From Ruminococcaceae bacterium UBA3818 (GTDB taxonomy: Bacteria; Bacillota; Clostridia; Oscillospirales; Ruminococcaceae): a DNA stretch of 28,276 bases. This document shows positions 1 to 8,331 of the stretch, piece by piece. The stretch covers positions 1 to 28,276 of the forward strand of contig DFDW01000029.1 in assembly GCA_002369315.1 (NCBI GenBank), read 5' to 3'. Each line of letters begins with the position of its first letter. Position 1 is the stretch's first letter. The position numbers were made by a program, and so were the translations under genes. The notes beneath the pieces are model-generated. The model did not search any database and was not told the DNA's origin. It saw only the letters and a list, made by a program, of their open reading frames with translations.

Positions 1-1613
1 TCACGGGACAGACCGCCGGGGCCCAGTGCGGACAGACGCCGCTTATGGGTCAGTTCAGCCAGCGGGTTGGTCTGATCCATGAACTGGGACAACGGCGAAG
101 AGCCAAAGAACTCTTTGATCGCCGCCACTACCGGGCGGATGTTGACCAGCGCCTGCGGCGTGATTACATCGGTATCCTGTGCCTGAATGGTCATTCTTTC
201 ACGAATAACCCGCTCCATTCTGGAAAAACCAATTCTGAACTGGTTTTGCAGCAGCTCACCCACCGAACGAATACGGCGGTTGCCCAGATGGTCGATGTCA
301 TCGGTATTGCCCACATCGTAGCTCAGATTATTGATATAGTTGATCGATGCGAAAATATCGTCTTTGATGATATGTTTGGGGATCAGGCTGTCTACGTTTG
401 CCTTGATTGCTTCCCGCAGCGCGTCCTCATCCTCATTCTGCTCCAAAATTTCTTTGAGCACAACAAAGCGGACCTTTTCGTTGATTCCATACTCCGTACA
501 GTCGAAATCAACAAAGTCCTTAATATCAACCATACCGTTGGAGATGACATAAAATTCCTTATCGTCCACCGACAGCTTGACCTTGGAAACGCCGGCTCTC
601 TCCACCTCCAGCGCCTGGTCAATGGTGAGGACATCCCCTACATTGGCCATCAGTTCGCCGGTCATGGGGTTCGCAATCGGCTCCGCGATGGTTTTGCCCG
701 CGATGCGGAAAGCGATGCCTAATTTTTTGTTGTATTTATAGCGGCCGACCCGGGACAAATCGTATCTTCTGGAGTCGAAGAACAGATTTTGCAGATGGGT
801 CACAGCGCTGTCCACCGTAGGCGGCTCGCCGGGACGCAGCTTGCGGTAAACTTCCAGCAGGCCTTCCTCGCCGTTTTTGGTGTTGTCTTTGTCCTGAATG
901 GTTTTGACCAGGCGTTCATCTTCACCAAAGATCTCGTAAATTTCCTGATCGGTGCCATATTTGTCCGTCAATCCGTCACCGGTCACTGTCGCTTTGTCGT
1001 CCTGTATTTTCAGCAGTGCACGGATAAAGGTCGTAACCGGGATTTTGCGGTTTTTGTCAATCCGGACATAGAAAATATCGTTGGCGTCGGTCTCATATTC
1101 AAGCCATGCGCCCCGATTTGGGATCACGGTCGAGGTAAACAGTTTTTTACCGGTTTTGTCGTAGCTCATGCCGTAATAAACGCCGGGAGAACGAACCAGC
1201 TGGGAAACAATAACACGTTCCGCGCCGTTAATGACAAAAGTACCGCTTTCGGTCATCAGCGGGAAATCGCCCATGAAGATATCCTGCTCTTTCACTTCGC
1301 CGGTCTCTTTGTTCAAAAGGCTGGCACGGACGCGCAAAGGCGCAGCATAGGTAACGTCCCGCTCTTTACACTCTTCCACCGTGTATTTGGGCGTTTCGTC
1401 CAGATGGTAATCGATGAAATCCAGCACTAAATTACCGGTGTAGTCGGTAATGGCGGATACATCCTGGAACACCTCTTTGAGGCCTTGATCCAAAAACCAC
1501 TGGTACGAGTTTTTCTGCACTTCAATCAGGTTCGGCATCTCCAAAACCTCATTGATGCGGTTGAAGCTCATACGGACATTTTTACCCAGATGTACAGGCT
1601 TGACTTTCACCAT
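1..1613 (-). CDS. rpoB: RNA polymerase beta subunit, N-terminal part (runs off the left edge)
   Basis: Beta subunit of the core RNA polymerase. The reverse strand encodes 537 complete codons from the ATG at 1613 and is cut by the window edge. The protein begins MVKVKPVHLGKNVRMSF and contains the RpoB lobe and fork regions. The rifampicin-binding cluster is intact next to the edge: SQFMDQTNPLAELTHKRR, with D513, H523 and S528 at the positions of E. coli D516, H526 and S531, so the usual resistance substitutions are absent. A GGAGTG ribosome binding site lies about 10 nt upstream of the ATG. The gene upstream is an aminopeptidase rather than rplL, and a terminator and a consensus promoter separate the two, so rpoB starts its own transcription unit here. 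Confidence 0.98.
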   Translation of the reverse strand, partial: MVKVKPVHLGKNVRMSFNRINEVLEMPNLIEVQKNSYQWFLDQGLKEVFQDVSAITDYTGNLVLDFIDYHLDETPKYTVEECKERDVTYAAPLRVRASLLNKETGEVKEQDIFMGDFPLMTESGTFVINGAERVIVSQLVRSPGVYYGMSYDKTGKKLFTSTVIPNRGAWLEYETDANDIFYVRIDKNRKIPVTTFIRALLKIQDDKATVTGDGLTDKYGTDQEIYEIFGEDERLVKTIQDKDNTKNGEEGLLEVYRKLRPGEPPTVDSAVTHLQNLFFDSRRYDLSRVGRYKYNKKLGIAFRIAGKTIAEPIANPMTGELMANVGDVLTIDQALEVERAGVSKVKLSVDDKEFYVISNGMVDIKDFVDFDCTEYGINEKVRFVVLKEILEQNEDEDALREAIKANVDSLIPKHIIKDDIFASINYINNLSYDVGNTDDIDHLGNRRIRSVGELLQNQFRIGFSRMERVIRERMTIQAQDTDVITPQALVNIRPVVAAIKEFFGSSPLSQFMDQTNPLAELTHKRRLSALGPGGLSR

Positions 1614-1782
1614 AGGCTTACTTCACTCCATTCATCTATTGCCAATGCGATTTACGCAAACGCCGCGGACCCCCCTGTCGGAACGCCCTGCAGTTTTTGC
1701 AAAACCCTATTGCTTTTTCCCATATTCTCTGCTATAATAGCTATATCGAATGGCATAACTATCCATTGTGATACATTTACTA
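1614..1782 (-). other. rpoB 5' leader, no recognised RNA family
   Basis: About 160 nt of untranslated leader between the promoter and the rpoB start. I see only small local inverted repeats, such as ATGG/CCAT around a 9-nt loop near 1750-1767 and GTTTTGCAAAAAC near 1700. There is no clear terminator followed by a T-tract and no ribosomal-protein leader that I recognise. Whether it is regulatory is unknown. Confidence 0.4.
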
Positions 1783-1811
1783 ATTATATGATACTTTAAA
1801 AAGCTTGTCAA
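1783..1811 (-). promoter_or_regulatory. rpoB promoter, perfect sigma-A consensus
   Basis: On the minus strand TTGACA (1811-1806) and TATAAT (1788-1783) are separated by exactly 17 nt. Transcription should start near 1776, giving a leader of roughly 160 nt before the rpoB ATG at 1613. Both hexamers and the spacing match the housekeeping sigma consensus without a mismatch, as expected for a very highly expressed gene. Confidence 0.88.
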
Positions 1812-1923
1812 TAGTTTTCGAGGAACCGTCCGGAGTTTTTTCGGGTGGTTTTTTCTTTTTCCGTACAAAAAACATGGTTTCTCTATTGTTGGCAGAAACT
1901 TTCCATTTCAAACAAAAATAAAG

Positions 1924-1960
1924 AAAAGGCATGTCCGGCCGATGCGGACATGCCTTTTTT
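1924..1960. terminator. Rho-independent terminator after the aminopeptidase gene
   Basis: A perfect 14-bp stem (1924-1937 with 1945-1958) closes a 7-nt loop. It includes AAAAGGCATGTCCG and its complement, with T-rich sequence on both strands, so it could work in both directions. It sits 49 nt past the aminopeptidase stop on the minus strand and insulates the rpoB promoter from the upstream operon. Confidence 0.85.
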
Positions 1961-2008
1961 AAAAGCAAATCTGTTCTGTTTACCCTTCGCTCACCGAGCT
2001 GTGCTTCC

Positions 2009-3412
2009 TTACTGCAAAAATGCTTTAAAAGCCCGATAGGTCATGTAAGTGTCGATCTTGGAAACCAATTCAAACGGCGAGTGCATGGACAAGACCGGTA
2101 CGCCGATATCTACGACATCCGCGTTGTGTTTGGAAATCTCCACCGCAACGGTTCCTCCGCCGCCCTGATCCACCTTGCCGATTTCGCCCGTCTGCCAGAG
2201 TATGCCTTCCCGGTCAAACAAATCCCGGACAAACCCCATAAATTCAGCGGTTGCTTCATTACAGCCGGATTTTCCTCTGGCGCCGGTATATTTCGTCAGC
2301 ACCGTTCCATAGTTGGCATATGCGATGTTTCGCCGCTCCGCCACGTCGGGGAACGACGGGTCGAACGCGCAGTTCACATCGGCAGACAGGCATTTGGTAT
2401 GGGACAGCACCGTCCGGCCCTCAATTCCGTAGGGTTTTGCCAGGTCGCTGATAAAATAAACAAAGTAATCTGAGCCCATACCAGTGGCGCCGGGGGAACC
2501 GACTTCTTCCTTGTCCGCCATCACTGTTACATGGGTATATTCCGGAGTTGGCGCCTCGATTGCCGCCATCAAAGAGGTATAGGCGCAAACCTTGTCGTCC
2601 TGTCCGTAAGCGCCTACCATGCTTCGGTCAAACCCAACATCCTGAGGCGCGAACGCCGGTACCGCCTGCAGATCGGCCGATTGGAAATCGCTTTCTACGA
2701 TGCCGTATTTGTCAAACAAGATTTTCGCAATGGCCAATTTGACCTTTTGGCTGGCTTTATCATCCCGAAACGGCCGGGAACCAATGACAATATTCAATTC
2801 CTCGCCCCGAACGCCGTCGCCCAGTTTTCTGGCGTCCTGGTCCTTACTCAGATGGGGCAGCAGGTCGGTGATGGAAAACACCGGGTCTCCAGGCTCTTCT
2901 CCGACGGAAACCGTAACCGCCTCACCGCCTTTTTTCACGATTACGCCATGCAGCGACAGCGGAATCGCCGTCCACTGGTACTTGCGGATGCCGCCATAAT
3001 AATGCGTTTTGAAATAACCGATCTGCGCGTCTTCATACAACGGATTCGGCTTTAAATCCACCCGTGGAGAATCGATGTGGGAAGCGACCAGCCGGATGCC
3101 CTCTTTCATAGAACGAGTCCCGATGGTGGCAAAACACAAGGCCTTACCGCGGTTGCTGTAGTACACCTTATCGCCCGGCAGGTATTTTTTGTCCGGATCA
3201 AATTCTGTATAGCCGTGTGCTTTTAGGATTTGGATTGTCTGTGCCACCGCTTCCCGCTCGGTCTTGGCATGCTTTAAAAAAGCTTTATACCCTTCGCAAA
3301 AAGCATCCGCTTTGGCAATCTCCTCTTCCGAAAGGATTTCTGCTCCGTTTTTCGGCGTCATCAGAAGTTGTTCCTCCAAAATCTGTCCCTGGGTTTTGGT
3401 TTCGTTTGACAT
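2009..3412 (-). CDS. M18 family aminopeptidase (aspartyl aminopeptidase-like)
   Basis: A 467-residue zinc aminopeptidase that should remove N-terminal residues from peptides in the cytoplasm; there is no signal peptide. The M18 metal-site motifs are present in order: SHIDSPR (H112), GQDDK (D272/D273), the DKEEVGS box (E302/E303), SADVNCAFDP (D345) and the C-terminal SMHSPFE (H444). Length matches the family. The ATG at 3412 follows a GAGGAGGA ribosome binding site. It is the last gene of the minus-strand run that begins with the DUF951 protein, 73 nt after the lytic transglycosylase, and may also have its own promoter overlapping the end of that gene. The family is clear; substrate preference (Asp/Glu in classical M18 enzymes) is inferred. 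Confidence 0.93.
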   Translation of the reverse strand: MSNETKTQGQILEEQLLMTPKNGAEILSEEEIAKADAFCEGYKAFLKHAKTEREAVAQTIQILKAHGYTEFDPDKKYLPGDKVYYSNRGKALCFATIGTRSMKEGIRLVASHIDSPRVDLKPNPLYEDAQIGYFKTHYYGGIRKYQWTAIPLSLHGVIVKKGGEAVTVSVGEEPGDPVFSITDLLPHLSKDQDARKLGDGVRGEELNIVIGSRPFRDDKASQKVKLAIAKILFDKYGIVESDFQSADLQAVPAFAPQDVGFDRSMVGAYGQDDKVCAYTSLMAAIEAPTPEYTHVTVMADKEEVGSPGATGMGSDYFVYFISDLAKPYGIEGRTVLSHTKCLSADVNCAFDPSFPDVAERRNIAYANYGTVLTKYTGARGKSGCNEATAEFMGFVRDLFDREGILWQTGEIGKVDQGGGGTVAVEISKHNADVVDIGVPVLSMHSPFELVSKIDTYMTYRAFKAFLQ

Positions 3413-3461
3413 ATTGCATCCTCCTCATGATTGGTTTTATTTTGGTTTCATGAAATTTATA

Positions 3462-3489
3462 ATTTTATTGCTGACTGATCCGCCATCAA
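3462..3489 (-). promoter_or_regulatory. Possible internal promoter for the M18 aminopeptidase
   Basis: On the minus strand TTGATG (3489-3484) and TAAAAT (3467-3462) are 16 nt apart, overlapping the last codon of the transglycosylase gene. The hexamers are acceptable but not strong, and the 73-nt gap is wider than elsewhere in the run. Confidence 0.35.
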
Positions 3490-4061
3490 GCGGAAAAATC
3501 ATATAGTTTCTCATATATTTGCTTGGTGTCCAGCACCTTTTTGACATATTTTTCGGTATCCTGAAAAGGAATGTTCACGATGTTTTTTCCATCCGGCGCG
3601 TACTGCTCATTCTGGAGCCATTTTTTCGCGTTTCCCCAGCCGGCATGATAGGCGCATAAAGCGTTTGCCTCGCTTGTGAATTCATCCAGAAGCGTCCGCA
3701 GCAGGAATGTTCCGTACCGGATATTGATCTGTTCGTCAAAAAGATCGTCATAGCTCACGCCGCTTTGATCCCCCATACGGAATTGGATCCACTGAAACGT
3801 CTCTTCGGTAATCTGCATCAGTCCCCGGGCGCCGACACTGGACTGTGCGTCAGGCCGGAAACTGCTCTCCGTTCGGATAACGGCAAAGACGAAAGACGGC
3901 TCCAGGCCTTGCTCTTCACAGGCAGATAAAACCATCTGCTCATACCCCAGCGGATATGCTTTTTGATAAAAGCACCGCATTGCTTTTGACACACCCAAAA
4001 TACCGCCAATCAAAAGAAGGACCGTCAGCAGCAGCGCGCCGCCTTTTCGGATGACCATCAT
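3486..4061 (-). CDS. Membrane-anchored lytic transglycosylase (SLT domain)
   Basis: A 191-residue protein with one N-terminal membrane segment (about residues 8-27) and an extracellular Slt70-type catalytic domain. The signatures are ESSF with the catalytic acid E65, then GARGLMQIT (78-85), and AYHAGWG (137-143, usually AYNAG). Such enzymes cleave peptidoglycan between MurNAc and GlcNAc with 1,6-anhydro formation and serve wall turnover. The ATG overlaps the coaE stop (ATGA), so the two are translationally coupled. A second ATG follows immediately and could equally be the start. No LysM or other wall-binding domain is present. Confidence 0.92.
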   Translation of the reverse strand: MMVIRKGGALLLTVLLLIGGILGVSKAMRCFYQKAYPLGYEQMVLSACEEQGLEPSFVFAVIRTESSFRPDAQSSVGARGLMQITEETFQWIQFRMGDQSGVSYDDLFDEQINIRYGTFLLRTLLDEFTSEANALCAYHAGWGNAKKWLQNEQYAPDGKNIVNIPFQDTEKYVKKVLDTKQIYEKLYDFSA

Positions 4062-4669
4062 TCACCTGCTTTCTTTTGCAAAATCTGTGCCAGCCGCCTC
4101 GTTTTCTCCTCCAATTCCTTCACCGAACCATCGTTGACCAGAACATAGTCGGAACGTTCGATGTAAAAAGCGTCGGGCTGCTGTGCGCTCATCCGTTTTC
4201 GGGCCGCTTCACAAGACATCCCGTCTCTTTCCAAAATGCGGCCGTAGCGCAGGCCTTCCGGCGCGATGACGCTGACGACCATACTGCAGAAACGGTCGGC
4301 GCCGCTTTCGAATAAAGTCGGCGCGTCGATTACCGCCAGCGTTTCCCCGGCGGATTGCAGCCGTTCCAGCCGGCGCTCCAACAATTCCAAAATCGCCTTA
4401 TGGGTAATCCGATTTAAAACCGCCAGTTTTTCCGGATCCGGAAACGCGATCGATGCGGTTTTCGCCCGGTCCAGGCTGCCATCCGGCTTCAGGATTTCCC
4501 GTCCAAACGCGTGTACCAGCTGCGCCAGACACTCGCTGCCCGGCTCGACAACTTTTCTGGCCAACCGATCGCAGTCAATCACGGAGATTCCGCAATCCGC
4601 CAAAATCCCACTGACAGTGCTCTTCCCCGCGCCGGTCTGCCCGGTCAAACCTACTACCAAGCATCCCAT
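4058..4669 (-). CDS. coaE: Dephospho-CoA kinase
   Basis: Catalyses the last step of coenzyme A synthesis, ATP-dependent phosphorylation of the 3'-hydroxyl of dephospho-CoA. The 203-residue length is typical. The P-loop TGQTGAGKST (residues 9-18, K16) is followed by the DCDRLARKVV box, and the lid region VLERDGMS-like (ILERDGMS) and the NDGS near the C-terminus also match CoaE. A ribosome binding site AAAGGAG precedes the ATG. The gene lies 13 nt after the Sua5-type gene and overlaps the transglycosylase start by 4 nt, so it is operonic. Confidence 0.96.
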   Translation of the reverse strand: MGCLVVGLTGQTGAGKSTVSGILADCGISVIDCDRLARKVVEPGSECLAQLVHAFGREILKPDGSLDRAKTASIAFPDPEKLAVLNRITHKAILELLERRLERLQSAGETLAVIDAPTLFESGADRFCSMVVSVIAPEGLRYGRILERDGMSCEAARKRMSAQQPDAFYIERSDYVLVNDGSVKELEEKTRRLAQILQKKAGE

Positions 4670-4682
4670 CTTGAAAACTCCT

Positions 4683-5714
4683 TTACAGTTTCACGATATC
4701 AAACGCAGCTGCCCGCAAAAGCCGGTTATAAACCGCCAGACCAACACCTTCCTGCGATGGGCAGTGGGCAAACACCAGCTTCGCTTCCCGGGCGTCCAGC
4801 TGCCGCAGCGCATCGAACAAAGAATGCGCCTGCTCTTCCGGATGGTCCGTGCCGCCATAGCAAACGGCCGGCACTTCCAGTGCGGCAACATCTTCTGAAA
4901 AACACAATGCGAACACGCCGTCCTCTTTTCGCTTGTTGACATATCCGGCAAACGCATCCCTGCTTGCGTCTACCAAAATCACCCTGGCTTTGGGCGCATA
5001 ATGCTTATACTTCATCCCCGGAGAAGCGGCCTTCTGCCCCTCTTCCATCGGATGGGTCACTGCCGGGTCCACGCATACCTCTCCCAGCACCTTTCGAAGC
5101 TGCTCGACTGTGACCCCGCCGGGGCGCAGTACAGTGGGCACCTTGCCCGCCAGAGAAATCACGGTGGATTCCAATCCCACGCCGCAGCTACCGCCGTCCA
5201 CAATGGCATCCACCCGGCCCATCAGATCATCGATACAGTGCTGAGCCGTCGTGGGGCTGGGGCTGCCGGACAGATTGGCGGAGGGAGCCGCAATCGGTTT
5301 GCCGCTGCGCCGGATCAATTCGCGGGCGATGAGATGATTGGGAAAACGGATAGCCACTGTATCCAACCCACCGGACACCGCATCCGGTACCTGCGGGGTC
5401 TTGGGCAACACCATGGTCAGCGGGCCGGGCCAGAATTCCAGCGCCAGCTTGATCGCCGCTTCCGGGATTTCCCGGGCCAATTGGGGCAGCATCTCGGTAT
5501 CGCAGATATGCAAAATCAGCGGATTATCGCTGGGGCGCCCTTTTGCTTTGTAAATGGCATGCACCGCGTCTTCATTCAGCCCGTCAGCACCCAATCCGTA
5601 AACCGTTTCCGTTGGAAAAGCCACCAGCCCACCCCGTGCCAGAATATCCGATGCCTGCTGAAGCGCATCCGGATTTTCAAAAATCGAAGTGACTTTAAAA
5701 ATTTGGGTCTCCAT
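4683..5714 (-). CDS. ywlC: L-threonylcarbamoyladenylate synthase, long Sua5 form
   Basis: Makes threonylcarbamoyl-AMP from threonine, bicarbonate and ATP, the first step of t6A37 modification of ANN-decoding tRNAs. The N-terminal YrdC domain (about 1-205) has FPTETVYGLG (33-42), the KxR site KAKGRPSDNPL (56-66) and the APSANLSG motif (143-150). The linker SPGMKYKHYAPKA (231-243) leads to the C-terminal Sua5 domain (to 343), so this is the two-domain Sua5/YwlC type rather than the short TsaC type. It starts 2 nt after the prfA stop; the ribosome binding site GGGAGAGGAA lies inside the end of prfA. The prfA-ywlC pairing is common in Firmicutes. Confidence 0.95.
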   Translation of the reverse strand: METQIFKVTSIFENPDALQQASDILARGGLVAFPTETVYGLGADGLNEDAVHAIYKAKGRPSDNPLILHICDTEMLPQLAREIPEAAIKLALEFWPGPLTMVLPKTPQVPDAVSGGLDTVAIRFPNHLIARELIRRSGKPIAAPSANLSGSPSPTTAQHCIDDLMGRVDAIVDGGSCGVGLESTVISLAGKVPTVLRPGGVTVEQLRKVLGEVCVDPAVTHPMEEGQKAASPGMKYKHYAPKARVILVDASRDAFAGYVNKRKEDGVFALCFSEDVAALEVPAVCYGGTDHPEEQAHSLFDALRQLDAREAKLVFAHCPSQEGVGLAVYNRLLRAAAFDIVKL

Positions 5715-5716
5715 TT

Positions 5717-6793
5717 TTATTCCTCTCCCTGGCTTTTGAGCTTTTCCGCCTGGTCGTAAGCGCGCAGCGCGTCTACCACCTCGTCCAGGTCGCCGTTAAG
5801 GATGGCTTCCAGCCGGTACAAAGTCAGCCCGATACGATGGTCCGTCAGCCGGCCCTGCGGATAGTTATAGGTTCTGATTCTCTCCGAGCGATCGCCGGTG
5901 CCGACCTGAAGTTTTCGCTCCGATGCAATTTTGGCGTTCTGCTCCTCAAGCATCCGCTCATACAGCCGGGAGCGCAGAATCTTCATGGCTTTTTCCTTGT
6001 TTTTATGCTGGCTGCGTTCGTCCTGACATTCCACTACAGTTCCGGTGGGCAAATGGGTAATACGGATAGCCGATTCTGTCTTGTTGACGTGCTGGCCGCC
6101 AGCGCCGCTGGAGCGGTAAGTATCGATCTGCAGATCCCCCGGCGCGATTTCCAGTTCCACTTCTTCCGCTTCCGGCAGTACCGCTACCGTGACGGTGGAA
6201 GTGTGGATCCGGCCCTGGGTTTCGGTCTCCGGCACCCGCTGTACCCGATGTACGCCGCTTTCAAATTTCAGTTTGGAATAAGCGCCTTCTCCCTCAATGG
6301 AAAAGCTGACTTCCTTAAATCCTCCCAATTCGGTTTCGTTGGCACTTAAAATCTCGGTTTTCCACCGCTTGCTTTCCGCATACATTGAATACATGCGGAA
6401 CAGCGAATTGGCAAACAAAGCTGCTTCATCGCCGCCTGCGCCGCCTCGGATCTCAATGATAACGTTTTTGTCATCGTTGGGGTCCTTGGGCAGAAGCAGA
6501 ATTTTCAGCTCCTCTCCCAGCCGTTCCATTTCCTCCCGGCTGGTGCTCAGCTGCTCTTCCACGATCTCTTTGAAATCCTTATCCAATCCGCCTTCTTCCA
6601 GCAGCTCTTTCGCTTCCTCCAAAGCGGCTTCCGCCTTTTCGTATTCCCGGTACTTTTCCACGATAGGCGTTAAGTTTTTGTGTTCTTTCATCAGGGTTTT
6701 ATATTGGTTATTGTCGCTGACTACCGCCGGATCCATCAATTTTTCGTTGATCTGCTCGTAGCGCGCGGCAACATCCTTTAACTTTTCAAACAT
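5717..6793 (-). CDS. prfA: Peptide chain release factor 1
   Basis: Class I release factor recognising UAA and UAG and triggering peptidyl-tRNA hydrolysis. At 358 residues it has the RF1 domain order. The peptidyl-transferase-centre motif GAGGQHVNK contains GGQ at 232-234. The stop-codon recognition tripeptide is P188-E-T190, which fits the RF1 PxT pattern (PAT in E. coli) and not the SPF of RF2. A GGAG ribosome binding site precedes the ATG. It lies 64 nt downstream of the DUF951 gene and 2 nt upstream of ywlC, so cotranscription is likely. Confidence 0.97.
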   Translation of the reverse strand: MFEKLKDVAARYEQINEKLMDPAVVSDNNQYKTLMKEHKNLTPIVEKYREYEKAEAALEEAKELLEEGGLDKDFKEIVEEQLSTSREEMERLGEELKILLLPKDPNDDKNVIIEIRGGAGGDEAALFANSLFRMYSMYAESKRWKTEILSANETELGGFKEVSFSIEGEGAYSKLKFESGVHRVQRVPETETQGRIHTSTVTVAVLPEAEEVELEIAPGDLQIDTYRSSGAGGQHVNKTESAIRITHLPTGTVVECQDERSQHKNKEKAMKILRSRLYERMLEEQNAKIASERKLQVGTGDRSERIRTYNYPQGRLTDHRIGLTLYRLEAILNGDLDEVVDALRAYDQAEKLKSQGEE

Positions 6794-6857
6794 AAAAATT
6801 CTCCGTTCTTTCAGATAATCTTTTTTTCATCCTCAAAATCCGCTTTTCCATCCCCCG

Positions 6858-7049
6858 CTAAGTATGTTCCTCCTCGCGGGAAATCTTGCGGATATTTTTT
6901 TCCGCTTTGCTGCGCGGCAGCATCACTTCATGGCCGCATCCCAGGCACCGGATTTTAAAATCCATACCGACCCGCAGGACCAGGAACCGGTTTTCCCCGC
7001 AGGGATGCTTTTTTTTCATTGTCAGCACATCGCCTACCTGGACATCCAA
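6858..7049 (-). CDS. DUF951 family small zinc-ribbon-like protein, TTG start
   Basis: A 63-residue protein of the DUF951 family, common in Firmicutes and of unproven function. The core matches the family: VGDVLTMKKKHPCG (5-18), a LRVG box, then RCLGCGHEVMLPR (34-46) with CxxC. I chose the TTG at 7049 because GAGGTG lies 6 nt upstream and the protein then begins MDVQVGD, as family members do. The in-frame ATG at 7073 has no ribosome binding site and lies only about 4 nt after the predicted transcription start. A much longer in-frame extension runs through the promoter and is rejected. It leads the prfA run. Confidence 0.87.
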   Translation of the reverse strand: MDVQVGDVLTMKKKHPCGENRFLVLRVGMDFKIRCLGCGHEVMLPRSKAEKNIRKISREEEHT

Positions 7050-7377
7050 CGCGCGCACCTCACTTTTTTTCATACGTGTAAACAGTATACCAGATTTTAT
7101 GTAAGAATGCCAATTCTTTTCTCCGATTATTTTGCCCGCGCTGCAAAAAATAATAAGGATTTTTCTGCGGGGAAAATGCGCCGTCCGCCTTTTGCCCGGA
7201 CGAGCCTGCCGGGCAAATTCGCAGCCGTCTTCCAGGGCTGGGAGGTTTTGGGCTTCCATCCTGCAAAACCGTCATATCCTTTCAGCCCGTTTCATATATA
7301 TTTCCCAGAGAAGTCCCCCTGCGGACCGAAAATGCGCGGCGGATGTTTTTCACAAGCCGGGCAGAATGGAGGAAAAA
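7050..7377. other. Divergent intergenic region, DUF951 / S1 protein
   Basis: This 328-bp stretch holds the minus-strand promoter described separately and the start of the plus-strand S1 gene. I found no convincing plus-strand promoter; the best AT-rich candidate is around 7289-7301 (TTTCATATATATTT) without a proper -35. Open frames crossing it lack start signals. Confidence 0.4.
7084..7113 (-). promoter_or_regulatory. Promoter of the DUF951-prfA run
   Basis: On the minus strand TTGGCA (7113-7108), an 18-nt spacer and TATACT (7089-7084), with an extended -10 TG one base before the hexamer (7092-7091). The expected start near 7077 gives a 28-nt leader to the TTG at 7049. Confidence 0.72.
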
Positions 7378-8331
7378 ATGGAACGATATCTGCCGGAAGG
7401 CTGTTTATGGAATACCACCGGGAACACCGCTTCTTTAAAAAGCGTCGCTTCTTTGCAGGAAAGCTGTCGGGAAGGAAAAATTCTGGAGGGCCGGGTCATC
7501 TTATGTGATTCTGAACACAACCTGATCGTTGATCTGATCAGCATGAAAGGGATCATCCCCAAGCCAGAAGGCGCCATCGGCATCCAGGACGGTTCCACAA
7601 AGGATATCGCCCTGATTTCCAGGGTGAACAAAGTTGTTTGTTTTCGCATCCAGCGCTTTGACCGGGGCCTGGACGGAGAACCGGTGGCGATTCTTTCCCG
7701 GCGCCAGGTGCAGGAAGAGTGTATGGACCGGTATGTCAAAAAGCTGCACCCCGGTGATATTATCCCTGTCCGCGTCACCCATCTGGAGCCGTTTGGCGCT
7801 TTCGTGGATATTGGCTGTGGTATTCCGTCCCTCATCCCAATCGACGCCATCTCCGTGTCCCGCATTTCCCATCCGCGAGACCGTTTTTATCCCGGTCAGA
7901 AAATCCGGGCGATTGTGCGTCAGATCGAGCCGGGTGGACGGGTCTCTTTGAGCCATAAGGAACTTTTAGGCAGTTGGGAAGAAAACGCGGCTTTGTTTTC
8001 TCCCGGCGAAACAGTGGCGGGCGTCATCCGCTCTTCGGAAAGCTACGGTGTTTTTATCGAGTTAACCCCTAATCTGGCAGGATTGGCCGAGCCGAGGGAT
8101 GATGTTCTTCCCGGCCAGCACGCCAGTGTTTTCATCAAAAGTCTGATCCCGGAAAAAATGAAAGTAAAATTGATTCTGGTAGACGCTTTTGATGCTTCCT
8201 ACCCCATCCAGCCGTTCCGTTATTTTGTGCAGGGAGGCCATCTTTCTCACTGGCGTTATTCTCCGTCTGCCTGCAGCAAACAAATTGAAACGGTATTTGA
8301 GGATCGGCAGGATGGAGAAACCGATACATAA
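7378..8331 (+). CDS. S1 RNA-binding domain protein (RpsA-like)
   Basis: A 317-residue cytoplasmic protein built from S1-type OB folds. Repeat 2 (about 124-197) and repeat 3 (about 207-269) are clear, with the typical phrases GAFVDIG (140-146) and YGVFIEL (223-229). An N-terminal region (about 34-110, EGKILEGRVI...GIIP) looks like a degenerate S1 unit. Clostridia often carry such short S1 proteins, annotated as ribosomal protein S1-like; binding to mRNA or ribosomes is inferred. The start at 7378 follows GGAGG by 6 nt; an upstream ATG at 7366 contains that ribosome binding site within its own codons and is less likely. No clear terminator follows. Confidence 0.85.
   Translation: MERYLPEGCLWNTTGNTASLKSVASLQESCREGKILEGRVILCDSEHNLIVDLISMKGIIPKPEGAIGIQDGSTKDIALISRVNKVVCFRIQRFDRGLDGEPVAILSRRQVQEECMDRYVKKLHPGDIIPVRVTHLEPFGAFVDIGCGIPSLIPIDAISVSRISHPRDRFYPGQKIRAIVRQIEPGGRVSLSHKELLGSWEENAALFSPGETVAGVIRSSESYGVFIELTPNLAGLAEPRDDVLPGQHASVFIKSLIPEKMKVKLILVDAFDASYPIQPFRYFVQGGHLSHWRYSPSACSKQIETVFEDRQDGETDT

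Noticed and set aside
45..1430. Two long plus-strand open frames opposite rpoB
   Set aside because: They are antisense shadows of a highly conserved rpoB coding frame, lack ribosome binding sites and show no recognisable protein features.
1824..1860. Plus-strand hairpin AACC...GGTT followed by a T-rich run, just upstream of the rpoB promoter
   Set aside because: The stem is short and interrupted, and no plus-strand gene lies upstream that it could terminate.
1780..1968. 62-codon minus-strand frame across the terminator and the rpoB promoter
   Set aside because: It starts inside the terminator hairpin, covers the promoter and has no ribosome binding site.
7050..7259. 70-residue N-terminal extension of the DUF951 gene
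   Set aside because: It passes through the predicted promoter, has no ribosome binding site and is not part of the family.
7132..7377. 82-residue N-terminal extension of the S1-domain protein
   Set aside because: The sequence is not S1-like, and a strong GGAGG sits just before the ATG at 7378.
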